A stretch of 64,000 nucleotides of DNA. Origin: Phycisphaerae bacterium. GTDB lineage: Bacteria; Planctomycetota; Phycisphaerae; Phycisphaerales; UBA1924. Below the pieces are notes generated by a model. The model worked only from the letters and a program-made list of their open reading frames with translations, was not told where the DNA came from and did no database searches. Position 1 is the first letter of the stretch. Each line of letters starts with the position of its first letter. A program made the position numbers and the translations under genes. Shown one piece after another: positions 8,031-15,220 of this stretch. Where the stretch lies: contig BJHL01000004.1 in NCBI GenBank assembly GCA_014192545.1, forward strand, positions 1 to 64,000, read 5' to 3'.

Positions 8031-8920
8031 CGCGAGTCCTCCCGCTCACTGGCAAGTCGCTCGCGCTGCAATGGCATCTGCATCACCACTTCACCCACGC
8101 GCGAAAGGTCCCCCACTTGCGGCCGCACCGTAATCTGCTTTCGCAAAGGCTGCCGCGGACTAGGCCGCACATCTTCAATCACGCCGATGATCAGCATCTG
8201 CGCCGTCTGAGGCCAGCCCGCATTATCAAGCAGCCGCACATCCTGCCCGACTTGCGGCTCAATCGCTTTGCCATCTTCGGTGCGTTTATCTTCCACATCA
8301 CCAACCAGCGTGCCCTTGCCCGTGGGTGAGAGCCTTGCCTTCAGCGTCATCGTCAACCCATCGACAATCACCACGCCCTCAATATCGCCCGCGTTCTTCG
8401 CAGTAATCGGCACCACGCTTGCATCACGCGTGCGTGCCGCATTCACCTTGCCCAGCAAATGCACAAAGTTCACCGTCGCCACATCACCTGCGCCCAGCCC
8501 ATCGCGCGTGCCCGCTCGCACCGTCAGCATCGTGTTGTCACTGCTCGCCGCAATGACCGACGCCGGCAAATGCGTCACCCCGCCAGGCGTTTGCGTAATC
8601 ATCACGCGTTGCTGCTCCAGCAGCGTGCGCAGCCGAGCCGCCTCCGCCCGCTCGGCAAGCAACTGCGTGCGCAGCTCGTCGTTCTCCTGCTTGAGCTGCC
8701 CGACAAACGAATCACTCGCCGGCACAGGCGTTGGCGCAACAAAATGTGCCAGCCGCTTCACCGGCCCCGACACCGGCGCAACCAGCAACGTCGCAAGCTG
8801 CCCAAAGGGCCCAACCCAATCGCGCTGCCACCGCGCAGGCACCACCAGCGCAAGCACCACACACGCCCCAATCGCCAGCGGCAATGCCTTCTTCGTCAAC
8901 TTGGGCGTGAGGATGACCAT
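8027..8920 (-). CDS. mreC: rod shape-determining protein MreC
   Basis: 297 residues. One N-terminal membrane anchor (residues ~12-30) is followed by a coiled coil (LKQENDELRTQLLAERAEA) and the periplasmic beta-barrel region with the family features PASVIAASSDNTMLTVRAGTRDG and the RLLDNAGWPQTAQMLIIGVIEDV stretch. MreC scaffolds cell-wall elongation enzymes outside the membrane. It overlaps mreD by four bases. Its upstream gap to mreB is filled almost exactly by a purine/pyrimidine inverted repeat. Confidence 0.85.
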   Translation of the reverse strand: MVILTPKLTKKALPLAIGACVVLALVVPARWQRDWVGPFGQLATLLVAPVSGPVKRLAHFVAPTPVPASDSFVGQLKQENDELRTQLLAERAEAARLRTLLEQQRVMITQTPGGVTHLPASVIAASSDNTMLTVRAGTRDGLGAGDVATVNFVHLLGKVNAARTRDASVVPITAKNAGDIEGVVIVDGLTMTLKARLSPTGKGTLVGDVEDKRTEDGKAIEPQVGQDVRLLDNAGWPQTAQMLIIGVIEDVRPSPRQPLRKQITVRPQVGDLSRVGEVVMQMPLQRERLASEREDSR

Positions 8921-8928
8921 GAATGCCT

Positions 8929-9084
8929 GAACACAGAGGAAGACTGAGGATGGGAGGAGGAAAATAGAGAAAAATGAAGAGGATGAGAAATCGCACGTCG
9001 CAAGAGATGATCGCGAACTTGACGAAACGAGCTTTCACTTCGTCTTTGTCTTCCTCCGCTATTCTCCGTCTCTCTCTGCGTTCC
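8929..9084. repeat. imperfect purine/pyrimidine inverted repeat between mreB and mreC
   Basis: The left arm (about 8929-8965, beginning GAACACAGAGGAAGACTGAG) and the right arm (about 9050-9083, CTTCCTCCGCTATTCTCCGT...) are imperfect mirrors, about 17 of the first 24 bases matching. The element fills nearly the whole 174-base gap, so the mreB-mreC operon is interrupted by a potential long hairpin. The style (GAG/CAGAG units) matches the arms at 52471-52804. Confidence 0.65.
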
Positions 9085-9094
9085 GGCGTTCTCT

Positions 9095-10141
9095 TCACCC
9101 CACATCATTCTCAAGACTCGCCTTGAGCTGATCAAAGTTCTCGAGATACAACGCCGTCCCGCGCGCCACGCACGTCAGCGGATCATCCGCCAGTTTCGTG
9201 GGCAAACCCGTGGCCTTCTCAACAACTTGGCACAGCCCACGCAGCAAGCTGCCGCCGCCAGCCATCACAATGCCATTGTCCACCAGGTCCGCCGCCAATT
9301 CAGGCTGCGCGCCTTCCAGCGTGTGTGTCACCGCCGCGATAATCGCCGACACCGGCTCGCTCAGCGCCTCGCGCACTTCCTCGCTCGACACTTCCGTCTT
9401 GCGAGGCAAGCCGCTGATCATGTCGCGCCCGCGCACATCCATGAACAACTCTTTATCAAGCGGCGATGCACTCCCAATCTCGATCTTCACGCGCTCCGCA
9501 GTCTGCTCGCCAATCAGCATGTTGTAGTTGCGCTTCATGTGGTTGATGATCGCCTCGTCCATGTCATCACCCGCCACGCGCACGCTCTCGCACACCGCGA
9601 TATCACCCAGCGACAAAATCGCCACGTCGCTGGTGCCGCCGCCAATGTCCACAATCAGCGAACCTTGCGGCTCCATGAAAGGCAGCCCCGCGCCAATGCC
9701 CGCCGCGAGTGCTTGCTCAATGAGATACACCACCCGCGCACCTGCACGATGCGCCGAGTTGAACACAATCGACTTCTCAACCGCCGTAATGCCGCTCGGC
9801 ACACTGATAATGACCCGCGGCCCCACAATGCGCGACGAGCCATTGGCCTTGTTGATGAAGTAGCTCAGCATCGCGCTGGTAATGTCCAGATCGCTGATGA
9901 CCCCGTCCTTCAAAGGACGAATCACCGAGATCGAACCAGGCGTCTTGCCCAGCATTTCCTTCGCGACAACACCCACCGCCTTGCCGTCGTTCAAAACCTG
10001 GTTGGTCCCTTTGCGCACCGCCACCACCGAAGGCTCGTTGAGCACGATGCCTTGCCCGGGGACTGCAACCAGCGTGTTGCACGTGCCCAAGTCGATGCCA
10101 ATATCAACGCTGAAAACGCGAAGCAGTTTGTCCCAAAGCAC
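9095..10141 (-). CDS. mreB: rod shape-determining protein MreB
   Basis: 348 residues of the actin-like family that forms membrane-bound filaments directing lateral wall growth. Seen: the phosphate 1 loop DIGIDLGTCNTLV at the N-terminus, the NEPSVVAV strand, the phosphate 2 motif VDIGGGTSDVAILSLG, and adenosine-motif residues GIVMAGGGSLLRG near the C-terminus. The open frame runs further upstream to 10336, but homology begins a few residues after the GTG at 10141, and GGGGAAAGG lies 6-14 bases before it, so I start there. First gene of mreBCD, divergent from the sigma factor. Confidence 0.92.
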   Translation of the reverse strand: MLWDKLLRVFSVDIGIDLGTCNTLVAVPGQGIVLNEPSVVAVRKGTNQVLNDGKAVGVVAKEMLGKTPGSISVIRPLKDGVISDLDITSAMLSYFINKANGSSRIVGPRVIISVPSGITAVEKSIVFNSAHRAGARVVYLIEQALAAGIGAGLPFMEPQGSLIVDIGGGTSDVAILSLGDIAVCESVRVAGDDMDEAIINHMKRNYNMLIGEQTAERVKIEIGSASPLDKELFMDVRGRDMISGLPRKTEVSSEEVREALSEPVSAIIAAVTHTLEGAQPELAADLVDNGIVMAGGGSLLRGLCQVVEKATGLPTKLADDPLTCVARGTALYLENFDQLKASLENDVG

Positions 10142-10383
10142 GCGGCGCCTTTCCCCGCACACCCGCTCGCCGCAACAAATCGCGACACCGCAAGCATGCT
10201 GACCTTCCTCCATGAAGCTGTGCGTTTCTTGCGTGGAAGGACCGCGAAACGCCCACCGGTCTCCGACCGGCGCAAAGGCCAAGTTCAACCCGGAGATTAT
10301 GACCGAAAACCCCCTCACGCCGCAAGCAAATCCCAAATCCCCGTAGCAACTCCCCCACCCCCGCGCAAAACCTGTCGCTCACC

Positions 10384-10420
10384 CCCCCTTCCTCGCTCCC
10401 TCCCTCCCTCTACCCTCCCC
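10384..10420 (+). repeat. pyrimidine arm directly before the sigma-factor start
   Basis: CCCTTCCTCGCTCCCTCCCT repeats run into CTACCCTCCC (10410-10419) two bases before the ATG. It matches the right arm in front of adk but has no purine partner here. The rest of the 280-base divergent gap to mreB (10142-10383) shows no feature I can support beyond space for two promoters. Confidence 0.55.
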
Positions 10421-10421
10421 C

Positions 10422-11183
10422 ATGCTCTCCCCCGTCACCACCAACTTCCTGGGCAGACTCCGCGCCAACGACCAAGCCGCGTGGTACGAACTTTGGGAGA
10501 CTTTCGGCCCTGTCGTGCAGGCGCAGCTCACCAAATGGGGCAAAGGCCGCATCGGCCAGGAAACCGTCCGCGACCTCTCGCAAGAAACCCTCGCCGCGTT
10601 ATCGGAATCCATCGACCGCTTCGACCCCAAACGCGGCGTGCGTTTCTCCACCTGGCTCCTCTCCATCGCCAAGCACGTGCTGGGCGACGAAATGGACCGT
10701 CGCAACGCCCAAAAACGCGGCGGCAACAAATCCGCCGCCAGCCTCGAAGAAGGCTGGATGGTCGCCAGCGACGAACCCGCCGCCGATGCCCAGTACGAAG
10801 CCGCCGTCTTCCGCGCCAAAGTCGAAGCCGCCATCCGCATGGTCAGCAAAGAAAGCGACTTCACCGACTTCGCCACCTTCCGCATGCGCGTGCTCGAAGG
10901 TCAAAGCGGCAAAGACGTCGCCGCCACGCTCGGCACCAGCGAACCCACCGTCAGCCGCCGCATCGCCCGCGTACGCGATGCCCTGCGCAAACGCCTGCGC
11001 GATGTCGTGAGTACCTACTCCTTCACCGAAGACGAAACCACCGAACCCGACAAAGCCGGCCTGCAATTGACGACCAAACAAGAAGACGCCCAAGCCGACG
11101 CCCTCTTCGACCAAGCCATCGGCGAGATTTATTCCATGCAAGCCCACCTGCGCGAAGAGCAAGCCAAGAAGCAGCGCGAGTAG
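10422..11183 (+). CDS. ECF-like RNA polymerase sigma factor
   Basis: 253 residues. Region 2 spans about residues 5-90: a core-binding helix, DLSQETLAALSESIDRFDPKRGVRFSTWLLSIA (the DxxQE(T/V)-type helix and a WL-SIA promoter-melting helix), and a basic DRRNAQKRGG end. A linker follows, then region 4 near residues 150-190: MRVLEGQSGKDVAATLGTS, then a recognition helix EPTVSRRIARVRDALRKRL. A ~60-residue acidic/Gln-rich tail has no clear family. No anti-sigma gene is adjacent. The start codon follows a pyrimidine tract with no Shine-Dalgarno. Its regulon is unknown. Confidence 0.8.
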   Translation: MLSPVTTNFLGRLRANDQAAWYELWETFGPVVQAQLTKWGKGRIGQETVRDLSQETLAALSESIDRFDPKRGVRFSTWLLSIAKHVLGDEMDRRNAQKRGGNKSAASLEEGWMVASDEPAADAQYEAAVFRAKVEAAIRMVSKESDFTDFATFRMRVLEGQSGKDVAATLGTSEPTVSRRIARVRDALRKRLRDVVSTYSFTEDETTEPDKAGLQLTTKQEDAQADALFDQAIGEIYSMQAHLREEQAKKQRE

Positions 11184-11213
11184 CGAATAAACGGTGGCAG
11201 AGTCTCACTAGTG

Positions 11214-11387
11214 GCCCGGGCTTTTAGCCCGGGCGAAACCACAATCTCCCCCTCACGCTCATCAGGCTCGTGGCATCACTCCCCGTGCCATCAGGCTGGC
11301 TTTGCAGCCTGATGGATGGTCCAGTGTCACCATCGAGACAACCTAGGCCTGCAACAAGACACACTAGGCCTTCAAAGCCAGGCCTAG
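11214..11387. repeat. cluster of three REP-like hairpins
   Basis: Three separate palindromes: GCCCGGGC-TTTTA-GCCCGGGC (11214-11234), CCATCAGGCT with its complement (11288-11315, 10-bp stem) and CTAGGCC/GGCCTAG (11364-11387). They lie between convergent genes, and the last one reaches into the end of the secreted-protein gene at 11364. Similar ATCAGGCT/AGCCTGATG words occur again near 16900. They may serve as a bidirectional terminator. Confidence 0.7.
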
Positions 11388-11828
11388 TGGCACGATTGCA
11401 CGTCGAGCCTGATGCCACCTGCCTACCACCACCGCCGTCGCATCGCGTAGCGTCGTATCCGCAGGGTCTGACAGCGGACCTTCCACGCGGAGGCCGCCGA
11501 AGCTACGCGCGCCTGAACCATGCGGAAACAAAAACGACTGGTCAAATCCATCCGCGTCGCCACCATCAACCACCTGCACCTTTAACACCACCCCAAAACC
11601 CGCCGTACCGCGCACGGTAATCGCCGGCACATCTTCATCCAAGCCAACGTCATCAAACACATGAATGGTCGTGTTCGCTGTTAGAGCACCCACATCAATC
11701 ACAGGTGCTGCCGGATTGAATCCCGGCGGGTTGTACGCCACGCCGTTGACACGATAATTGATCGCGCCGCTCGCAGTTCCCGCTGCCAGCAGCAGCCCCG
11801 AGACAAGTCCAAGTTTCACGCATTTCAT
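11364..11828 (-). CDS. small secreted protein, C-terminus apparently overwritten by REP sequence
   Basis: 154 residues. It has a good signal peptide (MKCVKLGLVSGLLLAAGTASGA) and a strong SD (AAGGAG) 7 bases before the ATG. The start overlaps the stop of the upstream FGE-like gene (ATGA), so the two are translated together. The mature part is beta-rich with a short DVGLDEDVP acidic stretch and no family I know. The last ~18 residues (from GRWHQARRAIVPLG) are encoded by REP-like palindromes, and the stop lies inside one. The protein has therefore probably lost its natural end; no PEP-CTERM tail is left. Confidence 0.6.
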   Translation of the reverse strand: MKCVKLGLVSGLLLAAGTASGAINYRVNGVAYNPPGFNPAAPVIDVGALTANTTIHVFDDVGLDEDVPAITVRGTAGFGVVLKVQVVDGGDADGFDQSFLFPHGSGARSFGGLRVEGPLSDPADTTLRDATAVVVGRWHQARRAIVPLGLALKA

Positions 11829-12901
11829 CGATTTCTCCTTGTTCCAAACGCCACTCCACCTATCACCAGAAACATCACACCACCCGGTCCCGGCACAACA
11901 GCCGCGACCCGGAAGCCAAACAGATAGCCGAAAGAAGACGGTGGCGAAGTACCGCCACGTCGTGTAATCGAGTCGGCAATCGAAGTGCCCGAACCCGTCA
12001 CCCACGCCGTGCCCTCAAATATCCGGTCGTACGGCGCTCCCGCAAAATTCGCCACCTCCTCCGTCCACTCACTGGTCCCCCCCGCTACGTCATACAACCC
12101 CCACGGATTCGTCGTCCCATACGCACCCAGCGGCACGTTGAACGGACTCACCGGCCCATCCAGAAATCCAAAGTTCGCCGTCGCCAACTGCCCATTCACC
12201 AGCGTGCCTGGCGCACCGCCCACAAACGGCTGGTTCGTCCCGTTGCCATACTCCCACCATCCGCCCACGCTGCCATCGCTGTTCACTTTCGCCGGGTCAT
12301 AATGCACCGCCTTCAGCCACTCGTCCCATGACGGAATGAAGTACTTCGCGCCAGGGCTGCGCACAAACTGATCCGTGAACTCCCCCGTGTTGCCCACGTA
12401 ACCAAACGTGCTCACGTCATACGCCCCGCTCAAAAACGCCTCGCGGTTGAGTGCTTTGTCATTGTGCAGCCAATTGCAATACATCGCCGCCGTGCGCCAG
12501 GAGATGCTGCCCACCGCATTCATCTCCGCACCTGCCGGTACACGCCAGCGTTGACCGCCGGGCACCGTGGGAGCCGCGCCGATCGCGCTCCAGAAATCGG
12601 GCGGAAACAAGTTCGGAAAAAACTGGTCATTCGCAGGCCGATCAAACGCCGCGTTGAAGAACTCCACCCACTGCGTCGTGTTCACTTCGTACCGCCCGAT
12701 GCGATAGTCATAGTCCACCCTGCCGCGCCCTCGCGCCCGATCATCATCAAACCCCCCAGGCCACGCCGCATTCCCCGGTGAAGTGATCGTCACGAAATCA
12801 ATGCCGGAGCGCGGGTCAACTTGCGCCGTCGCCATCGACGCACAACCCGCCAACGCCAGAGCCCACACCGATAACCAGCGATGCAAAATCGAACTGCTCA
12901 T
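11825..12901 (-). CDS. secreted formylglycine-generating-enzyme-like (SUMF1/DUF323) protein with PEP-CTERM tail
   Basis: 358 residues. A signal peptide (ALALAGCASMATAQ) is followed by an FGE-sulfatase/SUMF1-fold domain: the early YRIGRYEVNTTQWVEFFNA, the middle VGSISWRTAAMYCNWLHN, then WDEWLKAVHYDP, NPWGLYDVAGGTSEWTEEV and the terminal GYLFGFRVA. That is the standard order for the fold. It ends in a PEP-CTERM-type tail (VVPGPGGVMFLVIGG then RRNR). True FGEs use paired cysteines near the C-terminus; I see none there, so it is more likely a binding or structural member than a sulfatase activator. It is first of a two-gene unit with the small secreted protein. Confidence 0.8.
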   Translation of the reverse strand: MSSSILHRWLSVWALALAGCASMATAQVDPRSGIDFVTITSPGNAAWPGGFDDDRARGRGRVDYDYRIGRYEVNTTQWVEFFNAAFDRPANDQFFPNLFPPDFWSAIGAAPTVPGGQRWRVPAGAEMNAVGSISWRTAAMYCNWLHNDKALNREAFLSGAYDVSTFGYVGNTGEFTDQFVRSPGAKYFIPSWDEWLKAVHYDPAKVNSDGSVGGWWEYGNGTNQPFVGGAPGTLVNGQLATANFGFLDGPVSPFNVPLGAYGTTNPWGLYDVAGGTSEWTEEVANFAGAPYDRIFEGTAWVTGSGTSIADSITRRGGTSPPSSFGYLFGFRVAAVVPGPGGVMFLVIGGVAFGTRRNR

Positions 12902-12957
12902 CCCACGACCATGCCACCGACTGGCCCAGCCGCCACAAATCCGGCATCAAGATTCGG

Positions 12958-13092
12958 CTAATTCATCGATCGAGCGACCACGCGAATACCGACCTTCCAC
13001 GCGCGCACGAAACCCACAGATGCGGCTTTGTGCGCGCGCTCTGACACTCCTCCCGCGTTCGCGCGGGGATTTTTCCAAAATTTCTTCGCCAT
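12958..13092 (-). CDS. possible 44-residue basic peptide upstream of the FGE-like gene
   Basis: A short ORF (begins MAKKFWKNPRANAGGVSER, ends in ARSMN) ends 56 bases before the FGE-like start on the same strand. It is strongly basic (Lys/Arg/His ~30%) with a Trp-containing amphipathic middle. There is no clear Shine-Dalgarno. The 425-base gap between the FGE-like gene and the dnaX region otherwise holds duplicated TTTGTGCGCGCGC words (about 13027 and 13137) and two hairpins. It could be a real small protein or chance; I cannot decide from sequence alone. Confidence 0.3.
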   Translation of the reverse strand: MAKKFWKNPRANAGGVSERAHKAASVGFVRAWKVGIRVVARSMN

Positions 13093-13187
13093 TGCCCACA
13101 GTCACTTACAACACAAAATCTCGCCACCCCTTCACTTTTGTGCGCGCGCAACACGTCCACGGCCCGTGAATATGGAGGCACCGTGCC

Positions 13188-13215
13188 ACCGACCATCGGC
13201 TCTGCGATGGTCGGT
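13188..13215. promoter_or_regulatory. perfect 11-bp hairpin upstream of the dnaX region
   Basis: ACCGACCATCG-GCTCTG-CGATGGTCGGT, with no mismatch and a 6-base loop. There is no T-run, so it is not a standard terminator. It lies 112 bases before the ATG at 13327 and in the divergent gap, so an operator or mRNA leader structure is possible. Confidence 0.4.
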
Positions 13216-13326
13216 GCAAACAACCAGCAACGCCCATTCGTGAACGCGTACTTCACGACTTGTCGTCCGCATGTCAGCACGTATTGCCGCCAGTCATCCG
13301 CGCATCAACGCGCAAAGGGGTTTCCA

Positions 13327-13992
13327 ATGGCCATCATCTCGTTCGATCATCCTCTCGCCCACACCATCGCGCCCATCCACGCGCATCCCGACCAACCCTA
13401 CTTCACCGAAGAACGCAGCCGCAAGCAGCCGTTCATCGATCCTCACCTCGAATTCGTTCCAACAACCCAAGAACATTTGCTCGCAAAGTGCGCGGCACAC
13501 GACTACACACACATCCACGACTGCCTCACCCCCGCCTACCTCGTCAACCTCACGCCGCTCGACCTCCGCCGCATCTTCTGGCTCTACGAGCTCAACAAAA
13601 ACCTCTTCGACCTTGCCCCGCGCGTCTCCGGCTCAACCCTCGCCGAACTGCAAATGTGGGCCGCTCAGCCCCACATCGCCGTCTGCCTCATCCACACAAA
13701 AATCCACCAAGACTGCTATCTGCCCGCAGCGGTAGGCCGCGCCTCCCGGGCGGCAGCAATCCAGCAACTTCCAACTACACCAACCCCACCGCCCACACCG
13801 CCCCAACCCACAAAACCCCACGCTGCCCCGCTACTCACAACCATCGCCGCTCTCACGCTCTGCGCCCTTCCCCTCTGCCGCGCCCACGCCGAGCCAACCC
13901 AAACAACACCCAATGAAAACTCGCTATTGCAAAGCACCACCCTCGCCGACCCGACGCGTCCGCATCTCGCCACTTCGCCCCTACCTTCCCGC
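13327..13992 (+). CDS. 222-codon open frame fused in frame to the 5' side of dnaX, function unknown
   Basis: From the ATG at 13327 (AAAGGGG 7 bases upstream) the frame runs without a stop straight into dnaX. The first ~137 codons have the GC-rich third positions of a real gene and encode a compact His/Pro-rich domain (SFDHPLAHTIAP, LTPLDLRRIFWLYELNKNLF). The next ~85 codons are low-complexity Pro/Thr with one hydrophobic stretch (LLTTIAALTLCALPLCRAHA). Nothing like this precedes normal DnaX. Either the two form one ~604-residue gamma-type polypeptide, or this is a separate gene whose stop was lost or misread, with dnaX starting internally at 13993. Confidence 0.5.
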
Positions 13993-15141
13993 ATGTCCTA
14001 CACCGTGCTCGCACGTCGCTATCGCTCGCAAGATTTCGCTGAAGTGATCGGCCAGGAACCGATCGCCAAAACGCTGCAAAACGCCATCGCCGCCAATCGC
14101 GTGGCGCACGCCTATCTCTTCTGCGGCACGCGCGGGGTTGGCAAAACCACCATGGCGCGACTCTTCGCCAAAGCCCTCAACGGCGGCACGCCCGAGATTG
14201 ACAATCTCATCATGCAAGGTAAAGACACCGACGTCATCGAGATCGACGCGGCCAGCAACACAGGCGTTGACAACGCGCGCGAACTCATCGCCAACAGCAT
14301 GTATCGCCCCCTTCGCGGCAAATACAAAGTCTACATCATCGACGAAGTACACATGCTCAGCAACGCGGCCTTCAACGCGCTGCTCAAAACGATGGAAGAG
14401 CCGCCCGAGCACGTGAAGTTCATTTTGTGTACGACCGATCCGCATAAGGTCTTGCCCACCATTCAAAGCCGCTGCCAGCGATTTGATTTCCGCAACATCC
14501 CGGCGAGCCTCATCGCCAAGCACCTCGCCGATGTGCTCGAACAGGAAAAGACCAAGGCCGATCCGGAACTGCTGCACCAAGTCGCGCTGCTCGGTAACGG
14601 CAGCATGCGCGATGCACTCACGCTGATGGATCGCCTGCTCGCAACGGGCGAGAAGAAACTGAACGTGAAACTGCTCGAAGAACTGCTGGGCTTGCCCGAG
14701 CGCGATGTGGTCTCGCGCCTCATCGGCGCACTCGCCGAGGGCGACGCCGATACAGCGCTCACGCTGGGCGGCGACTTGCTTGCGAAGGGCACCGCGATTG
14801 ATCAAGTGATCGAAACGCTGCTCCTGCGACTGCGAGACCTAATGGTGCTTGCAAGCTGCGGCCCCAACACGCAGCTTGTGGATTTATCGCAAGAAGCTCG
14901 GCAAAAAGAAGTGACGCTCGCGCAGAAGTTTGATGCGGCGGGCCTGGTACACATGATCGCGCTGTGCGAAAACGTGCAGCGTGCCGCCAAGAGCAGCAGC
15001 GTGCCGCGTGCGTTGTTTGATGCGATGCTGGTGCGGCTGGCGATGACCGAAAAACTTGCGGATGTGACGGCGGTTGTGACTGGTCGTGCCATTCGCGGAA
15101 CCAACTCGCCCAACACGCCGGCCTTGGCAAAAAAAGCCTAG
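13993..15141 (+). CDS. dnaX: DNA polymerase III clamp-loader subunit DnaX, zero-frame (gamma-like) product
   Basis: 382 residues. DnaX is the AAA+ motor of the clamp loader. Visible: the start MSYTVLARRYRSQDFAEVIGQ, Walker A GTRGVGKTT (residues ~45-53), Walker B VYIIDEVHML, sensor 1 ILCTTDPHK, the SRC arginine-finger motif IQSRCQRFDF, and the domain III region through PRALFDAMLVRLAM. The four-Cys zinc module normally between Walker A and the DVIEIDAASN strand is missing, replaced by the short stretch GGTPEIDNLIMQGKDT. The zero frame stops at TAG just after an A7 run. The C-terminal tau domains continue in the -1 frame (15135-15719). Confidence 0.92.
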   Translation: MSYTVLARRYRSQDFAEVIGQEPIAKTLQNAIAANRVAHAYLFCGTRGVGKTTMARLFAKALNGGTPEIDNLIMQGKDTDVIEIDAASNTGVDNARELIANSMYRPLRGKYKVYIIDEVHMLSNAAFNALLKTMEEPPEHVKFILCTTDPHKVLPTIQSRCQRFDFRNIPASLIAKHLADVLEQEKTKADPELLHQVALLGNGSMRDALTLMDRLLATGEKKLNVKLLEELLGLPERDVVSRLIGALAEGDADTALTLGGDLLAKGTAIDQVIETLLLRLRDLMVLASCGPNTQLVDLSQEARQKEVTLAQKFDAAGLVHMIALCENVQRAAKSSSVPRALFDAMLVRLAMTEKLADVTAVVTGRAIRGTNSPNTPALAKKA

Positions 15142-15220
15142 CGGGTGGTGTTGCGACGCAGCCGGTTTCGCATCCGCCGCATGAGCCACGCGGATCGCCG
15201 CAAACGTCTGCACCACCCGC
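15129..15220 (+). promoter_or_regulatory. dnaX -1 ribosomal frameshift (or transcriptional slippage) signal
   Basis: A run of seven A (15129-15135) reads A AAA AAA in the zero frame, followed by GCC TAG. After a 5-base spacer, GCGGGTGGTG (15141-15150) is the perfect complement of CACCACCCGC (15211-15220). A further 6-bp stem ATCCGC/GCGGAT (15172-15177/15190-15195) lies inside. A slip of one base back enters a frame open to 15719 that encodes the DnaX C-terminal domain. E. coli dnaX uses A AAA AAG plus a hairpin; Thermus uses an A-run and polymerase slippage. The arrangement here would fit either. Confidence 0.85.

Noticed and set aside
13051..13075. A plus-strand rho-independent terminator (CCCGCG-TTCG-CGCGGG then ATTTTT)
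   Set aside because: It looks good structurally, but no plus-strand gene lies upstream for it to end; it may belong to an undetected small RNA, so I do not list it as a terminator.
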